A program made the position numbers and the translations under genes. From Silvania hatchlandensis (GTDB lineage: Bacteria > Pseudomonadota > Gammaproteobacteria > Enterobacterales > Enterobacteriaceae): 64,000 nucleotides of DNA. How positions within the stretch are numbered: the stretch's first letter is position 1; every line of letters begins with the position of its first letter. Location of the stretch: assembly GCF_025564065.1 (NCBI RefSeq), contig NZ_JAMGZK010000042.1, positions 95,229 to 159,228 of the forward strand. Reading direction: 5' to 3'. This document shows positions 46,178 through 58,042 of this stretch, one piece after another. Under the pieces are notes generated by a model, which saw only the letters and a list, made by a program, of their open reading frames with translations, made no database searches and was not told where the DNA came from.

Positions 46178-47191
46178 ATGACCACGATGCTGGAAGTGGC
46201 GAAGCGGGCAGGGGTCTCGAAGGCGACGGTTTCCCGGGTGCTTTCGGGCAATGGCTACGTGAGCCAGGAGACAAAAGACAGGGTATTTCAGGCGATTGAG
46301 GAGAGCGGCTATCGCCCGAATTTACTGGCGCGCAATCTGGCGACCAGGCGCACGCAAACCCTCGGGCTGGTGGTGACCAATACCCTCTATCACGGGGTCT
46401 ATTTCAGCGAGTTGCTGTTCCACGCAGCCAGAATGACCGAAGAAAAAGGGCGGCAGCTGATCCTCGCCGACGGCAAGCACAGCGCCAGTGAAGAGCGTGA
46501 AGCGATTCAGTATCTGCTGGATATGCGCTGCGATGCGATCATCATCTACCCGCGTTTTCTCAGCGTCGATGAGATGGACGAGATCATCGACAAGCACGAG
46601 CAGCCGGTGCTGGTGCTGAACCGACGCTTGCGCAAGCACAGCAGCCACTGCGTCTGGTCGGATCATAAAGCTTCCAGCCAGGCGGCGGTGGCGCAGTTAA
46701 TCGGGCAGGGCCATCGGGATATTGCATTTATTACCGGCTCACTCGATTCACCTACCGGGATTGAGCGTCTCTCCGGCTATAAAGACGCGCTTGCTGCAGA
46801 GCGGATCCCGCTGCGTGAATCGCTGATTGTCGAAGGCAAATGGACCCCGGCCAGCGGCGCAGCAGGGGTGACGGAACTGCTGGCGCGCGACGAGACCTTT
46901 ACGGCGCTGGTGGCCAGTAACGACGACATGGCGATTGGCGCCATTAAGCAGCTGCATGAAAGCGGAGTGGCCGTACCTGGCGAGGTGTCGGTGGCCGGGT
47001 TCGATGATATCGCGATGGCGCCCTACGTGATCCCAGCGCTCTCCAGCGTGCGGGTGCCGGTCACCGAGATGGTGAAAGAGACCATCAGCCGGGTGATCTT
47101 TATGCTCGACGGCGGGGACTTTACTTTCCGGCAGACCTTTGACGGGGAGCTGATCCTGCGTGATTCGGTGATGCCCGGCCCGCATCGCTGA
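46178..47191 (+). CDS. ascG: LacI/GalR-family repressor AscG
   Basis: Represses ascFB, and in E. coli also prpBC. It is 337 residues (E. coli 336) from ATG 46178 (MTTMLEVAKRAGVSKATVSR). The N-terminal LacI helix-turn-helix and hinge span about 1-60 (RPNLLARNLATRRTQTLGLV). A periplasmic-binding-protein-like effector domain follows (SNDDMAIGA, GFDDIAMAPY). The frame is open upstream to 46034 without conservation. It is intact here, unlike the IS-interrupted copies of some E. coli strains. Confidence 0.94.
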   Translation: MTTMLEVAKRAGVSKATVSRVLSGNGYVSQETKDRVFQAIEESGYRPNLLARNLATRRTQTLGLVVTNTLYHGVYFSELLFHAARMTEEKGRQLILADGKHSASEEREAIQYLLDMRCDAIIIYPRFLSVDEMDEIIDKHEQPVLVLNRRLRKHSSHCVWSDHKASSQAAVAQLIGQGHRDIAFITGSLDSPTGIERLSGYKDALAAERIPLRESLIVEGKWTPASGAAGVTELLARDETFTALVASNDDMAIGAIKQLHESGVAVPGEVSVAGFDDIAMAPYVIPALSSVRVPVTEMVKETISRVIFMLDGGDFTFRQTFDGELILRDSVMPGPHR

Positions 47192-47221
47192 TCTTACAGC
47201 GTGACCGCCGGTGTCCGGCAT

Positions 47222-47250
47222 AAAAAAGCCCCGGGACATCGGGGCTGCGA
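47222..47250 (-). terminator. Rho-independent terminator of norVW
   Basis: AGCCCCG (47227-47233) and CGGGGCT (47240-47246) form a 7-bp stem, followed on the minus strand by a run of T (47221-47227 region). A small GCCGG-TGT-CCGGC hairpin at 47207-47219 lies between it and the ascG stop. Confidence 0.85.
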
Positions 47251-47299
47251 AAGGCAAAATCGGACAGGCATACAACAAAAGATTGATCGAGCTTGAGGG

Positions 47300-48433
47300 T
47301 TAAACAGGTAATGATTTCAGCAGGGCGAAAGCCTCCTTCATGCGATCTTCACTGACCACAAAGGCGCGCAGGTTGCCTTCGGCATCGGCGCCTTTTGCCA
47401 CCATACCCTGCGGCTCAATGGCGATCTGCCAGGTCAAATCTTTGCGCTGGGTTTCACCCGCCAGATGCAGAGGCAGTTCCGGCGTTTTCACCTTCACCAG
47501 CATCGCGGGCAGTTTCAACGGCGCGCTGCCGCCGAGCAGGTTCTTTGCCAGGTACATGGCGCTGAGTTGAATCGGTTGCAGGAACGGCAACACCTGACCG
47601 TTAATTTCGGCGCAATCGCCCAGGGCATAGATATCCGGCTGCGTGGTCTGCAGATAGCTGTCGACCTTCACGCCACGGTTTACCTCTGCACCCGCACGCC
47701 GGGCCAGCACGGTTTCGGCCCGCAGGCCGGTGGCGGCAATCACCGCATCCACTTCGATGCAGCGGTCGCGATCCAACATGGCGCAAATCCCGTTCCCGGT
47801 TTGGGTCAGGCTGTGCAGCTGGGATTTCAGCTGCAGGTGCACGCCCATATCGGTCAGCCGATGTTGTAAGCGACTGCTCACTTCGGCTGGCATCAGCGCA
47901 GACAGGATGCTGGCAGCATGGTCAACCAGGGTAACGGCTTTCCCGGCCCGGCAGAAATCCATCGCCAGCTCGGTGCCGATCAGGCCTCCGCCGACAATCA
48001 TCACCCGCCGCGCATCGCGCAGGGTGGTTTCGCAGGCGCGGTACTCGGTCTGGCTGTTCAGGGTGAGCATCAGCTCGCGGCCTTCGACCGGCGGAACAAA
48101 GGCCGCTGCGCCGGTTGCCAGCACCAGTTTGTCATACGACCACTGGGTGTCTTTTGCTTTCACCACATGGGCGGCGGCGTCGATTTCCGTTACCCAGCTA
48201 TAAGGGAACAGGCGCAGGTTGTACTCCTCGGCAAACTCCCCCGCCGTCTGGCGGGTGAGGTCGTCGGCACGCTGACTCTGGCTGATGACGTGGCTCAGGT
48301 CTGGCTTGCTGTACTCGTCCATGCTGTCGGCGGCGATCAGCGTCAGCGGGACGTTTGCATCCTGTTTACGAATGTTTTTCACCAGCTGGCGAGCGGCAAA
48401 GCCCGAGCCGATAATCACGATGCCGTGGTTCAT
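47300..48433 (-). CDS. norW: Nitric oxide reductase FlRd-NAD(+) reductase
   Basis: Transfers electrons from NADH to the rubredoxin domain of NorV for anaerobic NO reduction. It is 377 residues, the same as E. coli. FAD motif [14 protein letters not shown] is at the N-terminus, the NAD motif [14 protein letters not shown] is near 147, and YALGDCAEI is near 270. Its ATG overlaps the norV TGA (ATGA). Confidence 0.96.
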   Translation of the reverse strand: MNHGIVIIGSGFAARQLVKNIRKQDANVPLTLIAADSMDEYSKPDLSHVISQSQRADDLTRQTAGEFAEEYNLRLFPYSWVTEIDAAAHVVKAKDTQWSYDKLVLATGAAAFVPPVEGRELMLTLNSQTEYRACETTLRDARRVMIVGGGLIGTELAMDFCRAGKAVTLVDHAASILSALMPAEVSSRLQHRLTDMGVHLQLKSQLHSLTQTGNGICAMLDRDRCIEVDAVIAATGLRAETVLARRAGAEVNRGVKVDSYLQTTQPDIYALGDCAEINGQVLPFLQPIQLSAMYLAKNLLGGSAPLKLPAMLVKVKTPELPLHLAGETQRKDLTWQIAIEPQGMVAKGADAEGNLRAFVVSEDRMKEAFALLKSLPV

Positions 48434-49881
48434 TTTGCCTCCGATGCCAGTTCGTCGAAGACGTCTTTACCCAGGGAGCATTCAGGGCACAGGAAGTTGT
48501 CTGGCACCTGGCTCCACGGAGTGCCTGGCTGTACATCCTGCATTGGCTCGCCAACCGCCGGATCGTAGATCCACTGGCAGACGCTGCACTGCATGCAAGG
48601 GCCGAGATCCGCAGCGGCCGCTGCGGCACAGGCGCACTCGTCCTGCTGTTGAGCCGAGGCAGTGGTGGTCGCTGCTGGCAGCGGAGCGAGTGCCCACTGA
48701 CGTGCAATGTCACGGCCGTGCTGACGGCAGATTTCCAGCGCGTCGATATCCGGGCGCCATTTCGCTTTCAGACTCAGGGACATCTCAAAACCGGCATCCT
48801 GCAAACGGGTGGACAGACGGTCTACCGCACCGCCGCTCCAGCCGTGGGAGCCGAATGCGCTGGCGCGTTTGTTGCGAAAGCGCAAACCGGTCATCTCTTC
48901 AACCAGGCCCGCAATTTTTGGCATCATCACGTTGTTCATGGTGGAGGTTCCCACCAGCACGCCTTTAGAGCGGAAGACGTTAGTCAGGACCTCGTTCTTA
49001 TCGCTGCGCGCCACGTTGAAGATTTTCACCGCCACGTTGGGATCCACTTCGTTGATGCCCTGAGCAATGGCGTCGGCCATCATGCGGGTATTGTTGGACA
49101 TGGTGTCGTAGAAGACGGTGATGCGATCTTCCTGATAGTCAGCGGCCCATTTCAGATACATTTCAACGATCTGGGTTGGGTTCTCGCGCCATACCACACC
49201 GTGGGAGGTGGCAATCATATCCACCGGCAGGTTAAAGCCGAGGATTTCAGTAATTTTTGGCGTCACCAGACGGCTGAACGGGGTCAGGATGTTGGCGTAG
49301 TAGCGCTGGCACTGTTCGAACAGCTCAGTCTGATCCACTTCGTCATTGAACAGACGTTCGTCGCAGTAGTGCTGACCGAAGGCGTCGTTACTGAACAGCA
49401 CCGCGTCGCCGGTCATGTAGGTCATCATGCTGTCAGGCCAGTGCAGCATTGGGGTTTCAACGAAGATCACCTGTTTGCCGTTACCGATATCCAGGGCGTC
49501 ACCGGTTTTCACGATGTTGAAATTCCACTCCGGGTGATGGTGATGACCATTGATGGAGTCGATAGCGTTAGCGGTGCAGTAAATTGGGGTGTCCGGGATG
49601 CAGGACATCAGTTCGGTCAGCGCACCGGCGTGATCTTCTTCGGCGTGGTTAATGATGATGTAATCGATATCGGCCAGGTCGATTTCGCTGCGCAGGTTCT
49701 GCACGAATTCACGGCTGAATTTATGATCGACGGTGTCGATCAGCACGTTTTTCTCTTCACGAATGAGGTAGCTATTGTAGCTGCTGCCGCGCAGGGTTTT
49801 ATATTCAGTTCCGTGGAAATCACGTACTTCCCAGTCACGTTGACCGACCCAATGAATATTGTTTTTAACCAGAATAGACAT
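48430..49881 (-). CDS. norV: Flavorubredoxin (anaerobic nitric oxide reductase)
   Basis: Cytosolic flavodiiron NO reductase, reducing NO to N2O without oxygen. It is 483 residues (E. coli 479). The beta-lactamase-fold diiron site is in NHAEEDHAG (near 80), and a flavodoxin domain starts near 254 ([20 protein letters not shown]). A C-terminal rubredoxin carries [13 protein letters not shown] and CPECS. It is translationally coupled to norW and controlled by the upstream sigma-54 promoter and NorR sites. Confidence 0.97.
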   Translation of the reverse strand: MSILVKNNIHWVGQRDWEVRDFHGTEYKTLRGSSYNSYLIREEKNVLIDTVDHKFSREFVQNLRSEIDLADIDYIIINHAEEDHAGALTELMSCIPDTPIYCTANAIDSINGHHHHPEWNFNIVKTGDALDIGNGKQVIFVETPMLHWPDSMMTYMTGDAVLFSNDAFGQHYCDERLFNDEVDQTELFEQCQRYYANILTPFSRLVTPKITEILGFNLPVDMIATSHGVVWRENPTQIVEMYLKWAADYQEDRITVFYDTMSNNTRMMADAIAQGINEVDPNVAVKIFNVARSDKNEVLTNVFRSKGVLVGTSTMNNVMMPKIAGLVEEMTGLRFRNKRASAFGSHGWSGGAVDRLSTRLQDAGFEMSLSLKAKWRPDIDALEICRQHGRDIARQWALAPLPAATTTASAQQQDECACAAAAAADLGPCMQCSVCQWIYDPAVGEPMQDVQPGTPWSQVPDNFLCPECSLGKDVFDELASEAK

Positions 49882-49930
49882 AGCAACCTCGAAATAATTA
49901 AGCGAATTGGGATAAAGATATTTTTCTTAT

Positions 49931-49947
49931 TGCAGCTTGCGTGCCAA
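49931..49947 (-). promoter_or_regulatory. Sigma-54 promoter of norVW
   Basis: On the minus strand TTGGCACGCAAGCTGCA has the GG/GC pairs of a -24/-12 promoter with correct spacing; it has one mismatch in the -12 TTGC. It lies about 50 bases before the norV ATG. Confidence 0.8.
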
Positions 49948-50001
49948 CTTTTTAAGTGATTGATTTTGATTGTTTTTAAAAATAATAACGCTTAATGGGT
50001 A

Positions 50002-50057
50002 GTCAATTTGACTGTCATTGATATAGTCAATATGACAAGATGCATTGTCAGAATGAC
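50002..50057. promoter_or_regulatory. Three NorR enhancer sites
   Basis: GTCAATTTGAC (50002-50012), GTCAATATGAC (50026-50036) and GTCAGAATGAC (50047-50057) share GTCA-N3-TGAC. Three NorR sites are required for norVW activation in E. coli. The third ends 12 bases before the norR ATG, fitting autoregulation of norR. Confidence 0.88.
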
Positions 50058-50069
50058 AGCGAGGCGAAA

Positions 50070-51590
50070 ATGAGTTTTTCAGTTGAAGTGCTGGCGGGGA
50101 TCGCCATTGAGTTGCAGAGCGGTATCGGCCATCAGGATCGTTTTCAGCGCCTGATCTCAACCCTGCGCCATGTGCTGGATTGCGATGCATCGGCGCTGCT
50201 GCGTTATGAAGGGCGGCAGTTTATTCCGCTGGCTATCGACGGGCTGGCGCAGGATGTTCTCGGGCGGCGATTTACCCTTGAGGGACATCCCCGACTGGAG
50301 ACCATCGCCCGCGCCGGGGATGTGGTTCGCTTTCCTGCCGACAGCGATCTGCCCGACCCCTATGACGGACTCATTCCCGGCCAGGAGAGCCTGAAAGTGC
50401 ATGCCTGTATCGGCCTGCCGCTGTTTGCCGGGCAACATCTTATTGGCGCGCTGACCCTCGACGGCATGTCGCCGGATCAGTTCGACACCTTCAGCGACGA
50501 AGAGCTGCGGCTGATTGCGGCGCTGGCTGCCGGGGCGCTGAACAATGCATTGCTGATTGAGCAGCTGGAGAGCCAGAACAGCCTCCCCGCCAGCCCGACG
50601 GCGTTTGAGCAGGTGGCGCACACTGAGATGATCGGCCTGTCACCGGGCATCATGCAGTTGAAGAAGGAGATTGAGATAGTCGCCGCCTCCGATCTTAACG
50701 TACTGATCGAAGGGGAAACTGGCACCGGCAAAGAGCTGGTGGCGAAATCCATCCACGAGGCCTCGCCGCGCGGCGTGAATCCACTGGTCTATCTGAACTG
50801 TGCCGCGCTGCCGGAGAGCGTGGCTGAGAGCGAACTGTTCGGTCACGTCAAAGGGGCGTTTACCGGGGCGATCAGCAACCGCAGCGGCAAGTTTGAAATG
50901 GCCGACAACGGCACGCTGTTCCTCGACGAGATTGGCGAGCTGTCGCTTGCGCTGCAGGCCAAGCTGCTGCGCGTGCTGCAGTATGGCGATATCCAGCGGG
51001 TGGGCGACGACCGCAGCCTGCGGGTTGACGTCCGTGTGCTGGCGGCCACTAACCGCGATCTGCGTGAAGAGGTGCTGGCCGGGAATTTCCGTGCTGACCT
51101 GTTCCACCGCCTGAGCGTGTTTCCGCTTTCGGTACCGGCGCTGCGCGAGCGGGGCGAGGATGTGGTGCTGCTGGCGGGCTTTTTCTGCGAGCAGTGCCGG
51201 TTACGGATGGGCTTATCCCGGGTGGTACTCAGCCCTGGTGCCCGCACCCATCTGATGAGCTACGGCTGGCCCGGCAACGTGCGCGAGCTGGAGCATGCGA
51301 TCCACCGTGCCGTGGTACTGGCGCGGGCCGCGCGGTCGGGCGATGAAGTGGTGATCCACGCCCGCCATTTTTCCCTGCATGATGAGAGTACGCCTGCGAC
51401 GATGTCGGAAATGCCAGAACCGCAGGTGACGAATCGGAACCTGCGTGATGCCACGGAAGATTTTCAGCGCCAGATGATCAGCCGGGCGCTGGAGCAGAAC
51501 AGCCGCAGCTGGGCAGCGAGCGCAAGGGCGCTGGAGACAGACGTCGCCAACCTGCACCGGCTGGCAAAACGTCTGGGGCTGAAGCCTTAA
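50070..51590 (+). CDS. norR: NO-responsive sigma-54 activator NorR
   Basis: Activates norVW when NO binds iron in its GAF domain. It is 506 residues (E. coli 504) from ATG 50070 ([16 protein letters not shown]). The GAF domain covers about 1-170. The AAA+ domain carries Walker [17 protein letters not shown] and the sigma-54-contacting loop GAFTGA. The Fis-type helix-turn-helix is near the C-terminus ([20 protein letters not shown]). It diverges from norV. Its stop overlaps the gutQ stop tail to tail. Confidence 0.96.
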   Translation: MSFSVEVLAGIAIELQSGIGHQDRFQRLISTLRHVLDCDASALLRYEGRQFIPLAIDGLAQDVLGRRFTLEGHPRLETIARAGDVVRFPADSDLPDPYDGLIPGQESLKVHACIGLPLFAGQHLIGALTLDGMSPDQFDTFSDEELRLIAALAAGALNNALLIEQLESQNSLPASPTAFEQVAHTEMIGLSPGIMQLKKEIEIVAASDLNVLIEGETGTGKELVAKSIHEASPRGVNPLVYLNCAALPESVAESELFGHVKGAFTGAISNRSGKFEMADNGTLFLDEIGELSLALQAKLLRVLQYGDIQRVGDDRSLRVDVRVLAATNRDLREEVLAGNFRADLFHRLSVFPLSVPALRERGEDVVLLAGFFCEQCRLRMGLSRVVLSPGARTHLMSYGWPGNVRELEHAIHRAVVLARAARSGDEVVIHARHFSLHDESTPATMSEMPEPQVTNRNLRDATEDFQRQMISRALEQNSRSWAASARALETDVANLHRLAKRLGLKP

Positions 51591-52552
51591 ATGATGCCTG
51601 CCTGGTAGAAATCCTGCAGGTTAATGGCCCCGCACAGGCAGCCATTGTCATCCACCACCGGAGCGGCGGTAATTTTGCGCTTCATCAGCAGCTCTTTGGC
51701 TTCTATCGCGCGGCTGTCGGCATTCAGGGTCAGGCCGCCGCGGGTCATGGCGTCGCTGACGGCGATCTCCAGTTTACCGCCGCCCACCAGCCAGCGACGC
51801 AGGTCGCCGTCGGTGAACACCCCTTTGACCTGATGGTGTTCATCGCAGACCGCCACCAGCCCCAGCCCGGTACGGCTCAGCTCCAGCATTGCGTCCATTA
51901 CGCTGGTATTCAGCTTCACCTGCGGGATGGCGTCATCGGTGCGCATCAGGTGATGCACTTTATTCAGCAGACGCGCGCCCAGCGCCCCGGCCGGATGGGA
52001 GCGGGCAAAATCTTCTTCGTTAAAGCCCCGGGCCTGCATTACTGCCATTGCCAGCGCATCGCCCATCATCAGCGTATTGACGGTGCTGGAGGTCGGCGCC
52101 AGGTGCATCGGGCAGGCTTCGCGTTCGACTGAAATATCCAGTGTCGCTTTGGCAGCCAGCGCCAGCGGCGAGCGGGATTTGCCGGTCATCGCCAGCAGCG
52201 CGACCGATTTTTCCTGCAGGCGCGGGAGGATAAGATCCAGCTCTTTCGCCGAACCGGAGTAGGAGATAAACAGCAGCACGTCGCGGCTTTCAATCATCCC
52301 CAGGTCGCCGTGCAGCGCTTCCGCCGGATGGACAAAAAAGGCCGGGGTGCCGGTGCTGGCAAGCGTTGCGGCAATCTTCTTGCCGATATGGCCGGATTTA
52401 CCAATGCCCGCGACAATCACTTTGCCTTCACACTGAATGATGGTGTTGGCGGCCAGAACAAAATCATCACCCAGCCTTTCCGGCAGGCGGCTGGCTTCCT
52501 GCAGTTCCAGCATCAGGGTTTGACGACCAGCGTTGATCAGAAAATCACTCAT
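51587..52552 (-). CDS. gutQ: Arabinose 5-phosphate isomerase GutQ
   Basis: Interconverts ribulose 5-phosphate and arabinose 5-phosphate, a paralog of KdsD. It is 321 residues, the same as E. coli. It has a SIS domain (about 30-180, [23 protein letters not shown]) and two CBS domains (about 205-320). It ends the srl operon, overlapping the srlR end by 8 bases. Its stop overlaps norR by three bases, with no terminator between. Confidence 0.95.
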   Translation of the reverse strand: MSDFLINAGRQTLMLELQEASRLPERLGDDFVLAANTIIQCEGKVIVAGIGKSGHIGKKIAATLASTGTPAFFVHPAEALHGDLGMIESRDVLLFISYSGSAKELDLILPRLQEKSVALLAMTGKSRSPLALAAKATLDISVEREACPMHLAPTSSTVNTLMMGDALAMAVMQARGFNEEDFARSHPAGALGARLLNKVHHLMRTDDAIPQVKLNTSVMDAMLELSRTGLGLVAVCDEHHQVKGVFTDGDLRRWLVGGGKLEIAVSDAMTRGGLTLNADSRAIEAKELLMKRKITAAPVVDDNGCLCGAINLQDFYQAGII

Positions 52553-53318
52553 CTCTCTCTCCGGTTACGATCACGTTGATTCCTTTCTCTTCCAGCGCTT
52601 TTTTGAACGCCGGATCGATACCTGCGTCGGTGATCAGCGTATCGACGCTTTCAAGGGCACAGACAATATTAGGGCTTTTGCGGCCAAACTTCGACGAGTC
52701 TGCCATCAGGATCACCTCCCGGGCGGCATTGCACATGGCTTTGCTGACGCTAAAGACTTCGTTGAAGGTGGTGACGCCCGCGTTGAGATCGATGCCGTCG
52801 GTGCCCATAAACAGGCGGTCAAAGCTGAAATGGTCGAAGGCGTTTTCTGCGAGCTGGCCGTGAAACGATGCCGATTTTTTGCGGAAGGTGCCGCCGGGCA
52901 TCAGAAGAGTTTGTTCGTTGTCGAATTCCGCCAGCGCGTTGACGATGTGCAGGCTGTTGGTCATCACCGTGATGTTATTAAAGCGACTCAGCATCGGCAC
53001 CATCTGCAGCACCGTGCTGCCCGCATCGAGAATGATGGAATCACCGTCATGGATAAACTTCACTGCGGCATCGGCGATCAGCGCTTTCTGCTGGGTATTG
53101 ATCAGCGTTTTGTGGTCGATCGGCGGATCGGCTTCGTCTTTATTCAGCACCACGCCGCCGTAGGTTCGGATCACCGTTCCGGCGTTTTCCAGGATCACCA
53201 GATCCTTGCGGATGGTGGTACCGGTGGTATCAAAGTGGTGGGCCAGATCCTCGACTGAGCACTTTCCCTGCTTTTGCAGATGCTCAAGAATGGCCGCCTG
53301 CCGCTGGCGTGGTTTCAT
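52545..53318 (-). CDS. srlR: DeoR-family repressor of the sorbitol operon
   Basis: Represses srl genes in the absence of sorbitol. It is 257 residues, as in E. coli. The DeoR helix-turn-helix is at 6-57 ([24 protein letters not shown]). The sugar-phosphate-sensing domain follows ([32 protein letters not shown]). It is encoded inside the operon it controls, after gutM. Confidence 0.95.
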   Translation of the reverse strand: MKPRQRQAAILEHLQKQGKCSVEDLAHHFDTTGTTIRKDLVILENAGTVIRTYGGVVLNKDEADPPIDHKTLINTQQKALIADAAVKFIHDGDSIILDAGSTVLQMVPMLSRFNNITVMTNSLHIVNALAEFDNEQTLLMPGGTFRKKSASFHGQLAENAFDHFSFDRLFMGTDGIDLNAGVTTFNEVFSVSKAMCNAAREVILMADSSKFGRKSPNIVCALESVDTLITDAGIDPAFKKALEEKGINVIVTGERDE

Positions 53319-53381
53319 AGACGTTGAGTTCCTTATGTTGCGAAATGATAATTTCGCAAGCTTATAACGTTCACAACGAAA

Positions 53382-53741
53382 TTATCCATGTTTCAATTTA
53401 AGCGCTAATGATAGTGCATTCTGACAGAGTGGATCATGGGGAAAGATCACACCAGGCTCTAATTCCCGCAGGGGAAGGCCGTTGAGTGCTGCAATTTTCA
53501 CCGGACGGGCGAAGACCGTCAGTCCGCGCATCATCAGGGAGTCGCAGACCCGGTCGTCGTCATCCAGCGCGATGGCAATCACCACCCGCGGTTTAAAGCG
53601 CCCGCCGTAACGGCCCACGCCGACGCGACCTCGCTGGCAAAGGGCGTCGAAGGCGCGATTAAAGCGGTGGATTTGCCAGCCGCCGAGTGCCAGCTGGCAA
53701 ATCCAGGCTATAGCGGCGACGGTAATAAGGGTGGTGACCAT
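53382..53741 (-). CDS. gutM: Sorbitol operon activator GutM
   Basis: Transcriptional activator of the srl (gut) operon, 119 residues as in E. coli. It has an N-terminal hydrophobic segment (VTTLITVAAIAWICQLALGG) and a basic stretch (RGRVGVGRYGGRFKPR). The molecular mechanism is poorly known. It lies between srlD and srlR. Confidence 0.92.
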   Translation of the reverse strand: MVTTLITVAAIAWICQLALGGWQIHRFNRAFDALCQRGRVGVGRYGGRFKPRVVIAIALDDDDRVCDSLMMRGLTVFARPVKIAALNGLPLRELEPGVIFPHDPLCQNALSLALKLKHG

Positions 53742-53767
53742 GTGTGGCTCCTGGGTGATTAACAGAT

Positions 53768-53788
53768 CCCCCTCCCTGTGGGAGGGGG
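53768..53788. repeat. GC-rich hairpin inside the srl operon
   Basis: CCCCCTCCC, loop TGT, GGGAGGGGG: a perfect 9-bp stem in the 71-base gap between srlD and gutM. It could reduce expression of the downstream regulators or mark mRNA processing. A related hairpin is at 1999. Confidence 0.7.
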
Positions 53789-53812
53789 GCGTGAGGGCAT
53801 CTGGCCGCGCGA

Positions 53813-54592
53813 TCAGAACATGACCTGCCCACCGGTAATATTGATCGACTGCCCGGTGCAGTAAGACGCTTTTGGGCTGGCATAAAACAGCAGCATGTTC
53901 AGCACATCCTGGTAGTCGCAGCCGCGCTTGAGCGGGACTTTATCGATGTAGTATTGCTCCACCTGATCCGCTTCAATACCCAGCTTGGTGGCATATTGCG
54001 GTAGCAGCGACTGGAACATCGGCGATTTCAGCAGGTTGCCGAGCATTAATGAATGCACGGTAATGCCGTACTCGGCCAGATCCAGCGCCAGGGACTGCGT
54101 CAGCCCCACGCCGCCAAACTTGGCTGCGCTGTAGCCGGAGTTGTGTTTGCTGCCCACCTTGCCGGACTTGGAGTTGATCTGAATGATGCGCCCGGCAATG
54201 CCGTCGCGGATCATCAGCCGGGAAAACTCGCGGGCGCAGAGGAAATAGCCCACCAGATTCACCTGTAATGAGCGGTCGAAATCCCCCAGCGCGACGTCGC
54301 TGATAAACGCGGCTTTGGCGATCCCGGCGCTGTAGACCAGCAGGTCGACGCGGCCAAAAATTTCGTTCACCCCGTGCGACAGCGCCAGCACGCTCTGTTC
54401 GCTGGTGGCATCGGCACCAAAGCCGTACGCCATCCCTTCGCCAAACTCCTGATTAATAACGCTGGCTACCCGGGCGGCTTTTTCGCTTTGAATATCCACC
54501 ACCGCCACGCGATAGCCCTCTGCGGCCAGCCCACGGCAGAGATATTCCCCTAAGGTTTGTCCCCCGCCAATGACAACAGCAACCTGATTCAT
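53813..54592 (-). CDS. srlD: Sorbitol-6-phosphate 2-dehydrogenase
   Basis: SDR enzyme oxidising sorbitol 6-phosphate to fructose 6-phosphate with NAD. It is 259 residues, the same as E. coli, from ATG 54592 (MNQVAVVIGGGQTLGEYL). The Rossmann GGGQTLG, catalytic serine in QINSKSGK and YSAAK are intact. The frame is open upstream into srlB without conservation. Confidence 0.96.
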   Translation of the reverse strand: MNQVAVVIGGGQTLGEYLCRGLAAEGYRVAVVDIQSEKAARVASVINQEFGEGMAYGFGADATSEQSVLALSHGVNEIFGRVDLLVYSAGIAKAAFISDVALGDFDRSLQVNLVGYFLCAREFSRLMIRDGIAGRIIQINSKSGKVGSKHNSGYSAAKFGGVGLTQSLALDLAEYGITVHSLMLGNLLKSPMFQSLLPQYATKLGIEADQVEQYYIDKVPLKRGCDYQDVLNMLLFYASPKASYCTGQSINITGGQVMF

Positions 54593-54606
54593 CTTTCTCT
54601 CCTTTA

Positions 54607-54969
54607 TTAGGCTACAAACTTCAGTACACAACCGGTGGCCAGCGCCTGCGGAACCGGCCCGGCGACATGCACGGTACCCGGATATTCCGCCTCGGTCTGA
54701 CCATCGAAACGCAGGGTGATATGCCCCAGCTCGCGCAGATTCTGCTCGGCGACACTGCCCACGGCGGTGACCGGATAGCGGGTTTCCCCCAGGGTTAACT
54801 GGCTGCCGGGCAGCAGTTCGCCGTTCAGTTCGCCGTGACAGTGGATAAAGCAAAACTCTTCGATATCCGCAGGCGCGCCTTCGCGAAAGGTAATCAGCAT
54901 CTGGTCGCAGAGCGCATCCGGGGCGCTCTGGCCGATACGGGTAATGGTGGTCTGGTAAATCACAGTCAT
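54607..54969 (-). CDS. srlB: PTS sorbitol EIIA component
   Basis: Phosphocarrier that passes phosphate from HPr to SrlE. It is 120 residues (E. coli 123) from ATG 54969 (MTVIYQTTITRIG). The phospho-histidine is in FCFIHCHGELNG. It lies between srlE and srlD. Confidence 0.94.
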   Translation of the reverse strand: MTVIYQTTITRIGQSAPDALCDQMLITFREGAPADIEEFCFIHCHGELNGELLPGSQLTLGETRYPVTAVGSVAEQNLRELGHITLRFDGQTEAEYPGTVHVAGPVPQALATGCVLKFVA

Positions 54970-54981
54970 CGCAAGCACCTC

Positions 54982-56552
<1,571 letters not shown>

Positions 56553-56556
56553 TCAC

Positions 56557-56624
56557 TTTGAAAGGTTTTAAAGTGTTAATTAGATCTCACAATGAAAGAA
56601 AAATAGATCAATTTGAAAGATTTT
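56557..56624. promoter_or_regulatory. Repeated TTTGAAAG sites in the srlA upstream region
   Basis: TTTGAAAGGTTTT (56557-56569) and TTTGAAAGATTTT (56612-56624) are near-identical direct repeats 55 bp apart, close to whole helical turns, in an A+T-rich gap upstream of srlA. Such spaced repeats suit a DeoR-family repressor, so SrlR is the likely binder. The rest of the 275-base srlA-mltB gap shows a possible CRP half site (TCACA near 56587) and nothing else. Confidence 0.5.
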
Positions 56625-56776
56625 GGCGATGGGCAATCATATCCGGCTGAGAAGACGCTGAATTTGCCTTTGGGTAGCGTAAAGATTTTGCGGCGTACGC
56701 CAGCGCCCCTTCCTTGAGGTGTCCCGGATGCTTTACCATACTTGCCACTTATCGAATTCCCTGGAATGGATGTGCC

Positions 56777-57868
56777 ATGTTCAAGCGTCGTTACGCAGCC
56801 TTATTGCCTGTGCTTATTTTGCTCTCTGCCTGCAGCAGCAAACCGAAAACCGAAGCGGCCCAGCAAACCGCGGGCGCGCCTTCTGGCGGCTTTCTGCTGG
56901 AACCTCAGCACGACGTGATGCAGATGGGGGGCGACTTCGCCAACAACCCGGCGGCGGAGCAGTTCATCGATAAAATGGTGAGCAAGCACGGTTTTAATAA
57001 AACCCAGCTGCAGGAGATCCTCTCCCAGGCCAAGCGTCTGGACTATGTACTGCGTCTGATGGACCGCCAGGCCCCAACCACTCAGCCACCGGCCGGTCCG
57101 AACGGCGCGTGGCTACGCTATCGCCAGCAGTTTATTACCCCGGACAACGTGCAAAACGGCGTGGCGTTCTGGGACCAATATCAGGATGCGCTGACCCGCG
57201 CCTGGCAGGTGTACGGCGTACCGCCGGAGATCATCGTCGGGATTATTGGCGTCGAAACCCGCTGGGGCCGCGTGATGGGCAAAACCCGCATTCTTGATGC
57301 GCTGGCGACCCTCTCCTTTAACTACCCGCGCCGCGCGGAGTACTTCTCCTCCGAGCTGGAAACCTTCCTGCTGATGGCCCGCGACGAGCAGGACGACCCG
57401 CTGGACCTGAAAGGCTCCTTCGCCGGGGCAATGGGCTACGGGCAGTTTATGCCGTCGTCGTATAAGCAGTACGCGGTTGATTTTAACGGGGACGGGCACA
57501 TTAACCTGTGGGATCCCGAAGATGCCATTGGCAGCGTCGCCAACTACTTCAAAGGTCACGGCTGGAAGAAAGGTGAGCCGGTTGCCATTCAGGCCAACGG
57601 TCAGGCGGCCGGGCTGGAAAATGGTTTCAAAACCAAATACAGCGCAGCACAGCTAACCGCTGCTGGGTTAACACCGCAGCAACCGATCGCCGGTAATCAG
57701 CAGGTGAGCCTGCTGCGTCTGGACATTGGTACGGGTTATCAGTACTGGTACGGTCTGCCGAACTTCTACACCATCACCCGGTATAACCACAGCACGCACT
57801 ATGCGATGGCGGTCTGGCAGTTAGGGCTGGCCGTGGCGCAGGCGCGGGTGGCATCGCCGTTCAATTAA
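56777..57868 (+). CDS. mltB: Membrane-bound lytic murein transglycosylase B
   Basis: Outer-membrane lipoprotein that cleaves peptidoglycan to 1,6-anhydromuropeptides. It is 363 residues (E. coli 361) from ATG 56777 (MFKRRYAALLPVL). The lipobox LSAC and the catalytic glutamate in IIGVETRWGR (near 162) are present, as is GAMGYGQFMPSSYKQYA. It is divergent from srlA. The frame is open to 56714 without conservation. Confidence 0.96.
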   Translation: MFKRRYAALLPVLILLSACSSKPKTEAAQQTAGAPSGGFLLEPQHDVMQMGGDFANNPAAEQFIDKMVSKHGFNKTQLQEILSQAKRLDYVLRLMDRQAPTTQPPAGPNGAWLRYRQQFITPDNVQNGVAFWDQYQDALTRAWQVYGVPPEIIVGIIGVETRWGRVMGKTRILDALATLSFNYPRRAEYFSSELETFLLMARDEQDDPLDLKGSFAGAMGYGQFMPSSYKQYAVDFNGDGHINLWDPEDAIGSVANYFKGHGWKKGEPVAIQANGQAAGLENGFKTKYSAAQLTAAGLTPQQPIAGNQQVSLLRLDIGTGYQYWYGLPNFYTITRYNHSTHYAMAVWQLGLAVAQARVASPFN

Positions 57869-58042
57869 TGGCGTGATTGGGCAGTCAGGAAGGTGAGGGG
57901 AGGTTATCCACTCACCTTTTTTCTTTTCCCCGAACGCTGGCATGCAGTTTTCGGAAGGAGGCTCGTAAAACCGGTTCCTCTTCCTTCAGGCTACGGCGTA
58001 AAGTGCTATCTTGTGCTGCACGTTTTTCAGGAGCTTAACAAC

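Noticed and set aside
48649..49959. 436-codon open frame antisense to norV
   Set aside because: Covers norV and its regulatory region; histidine/valine-rich composition typical of reversed codons; no family features.
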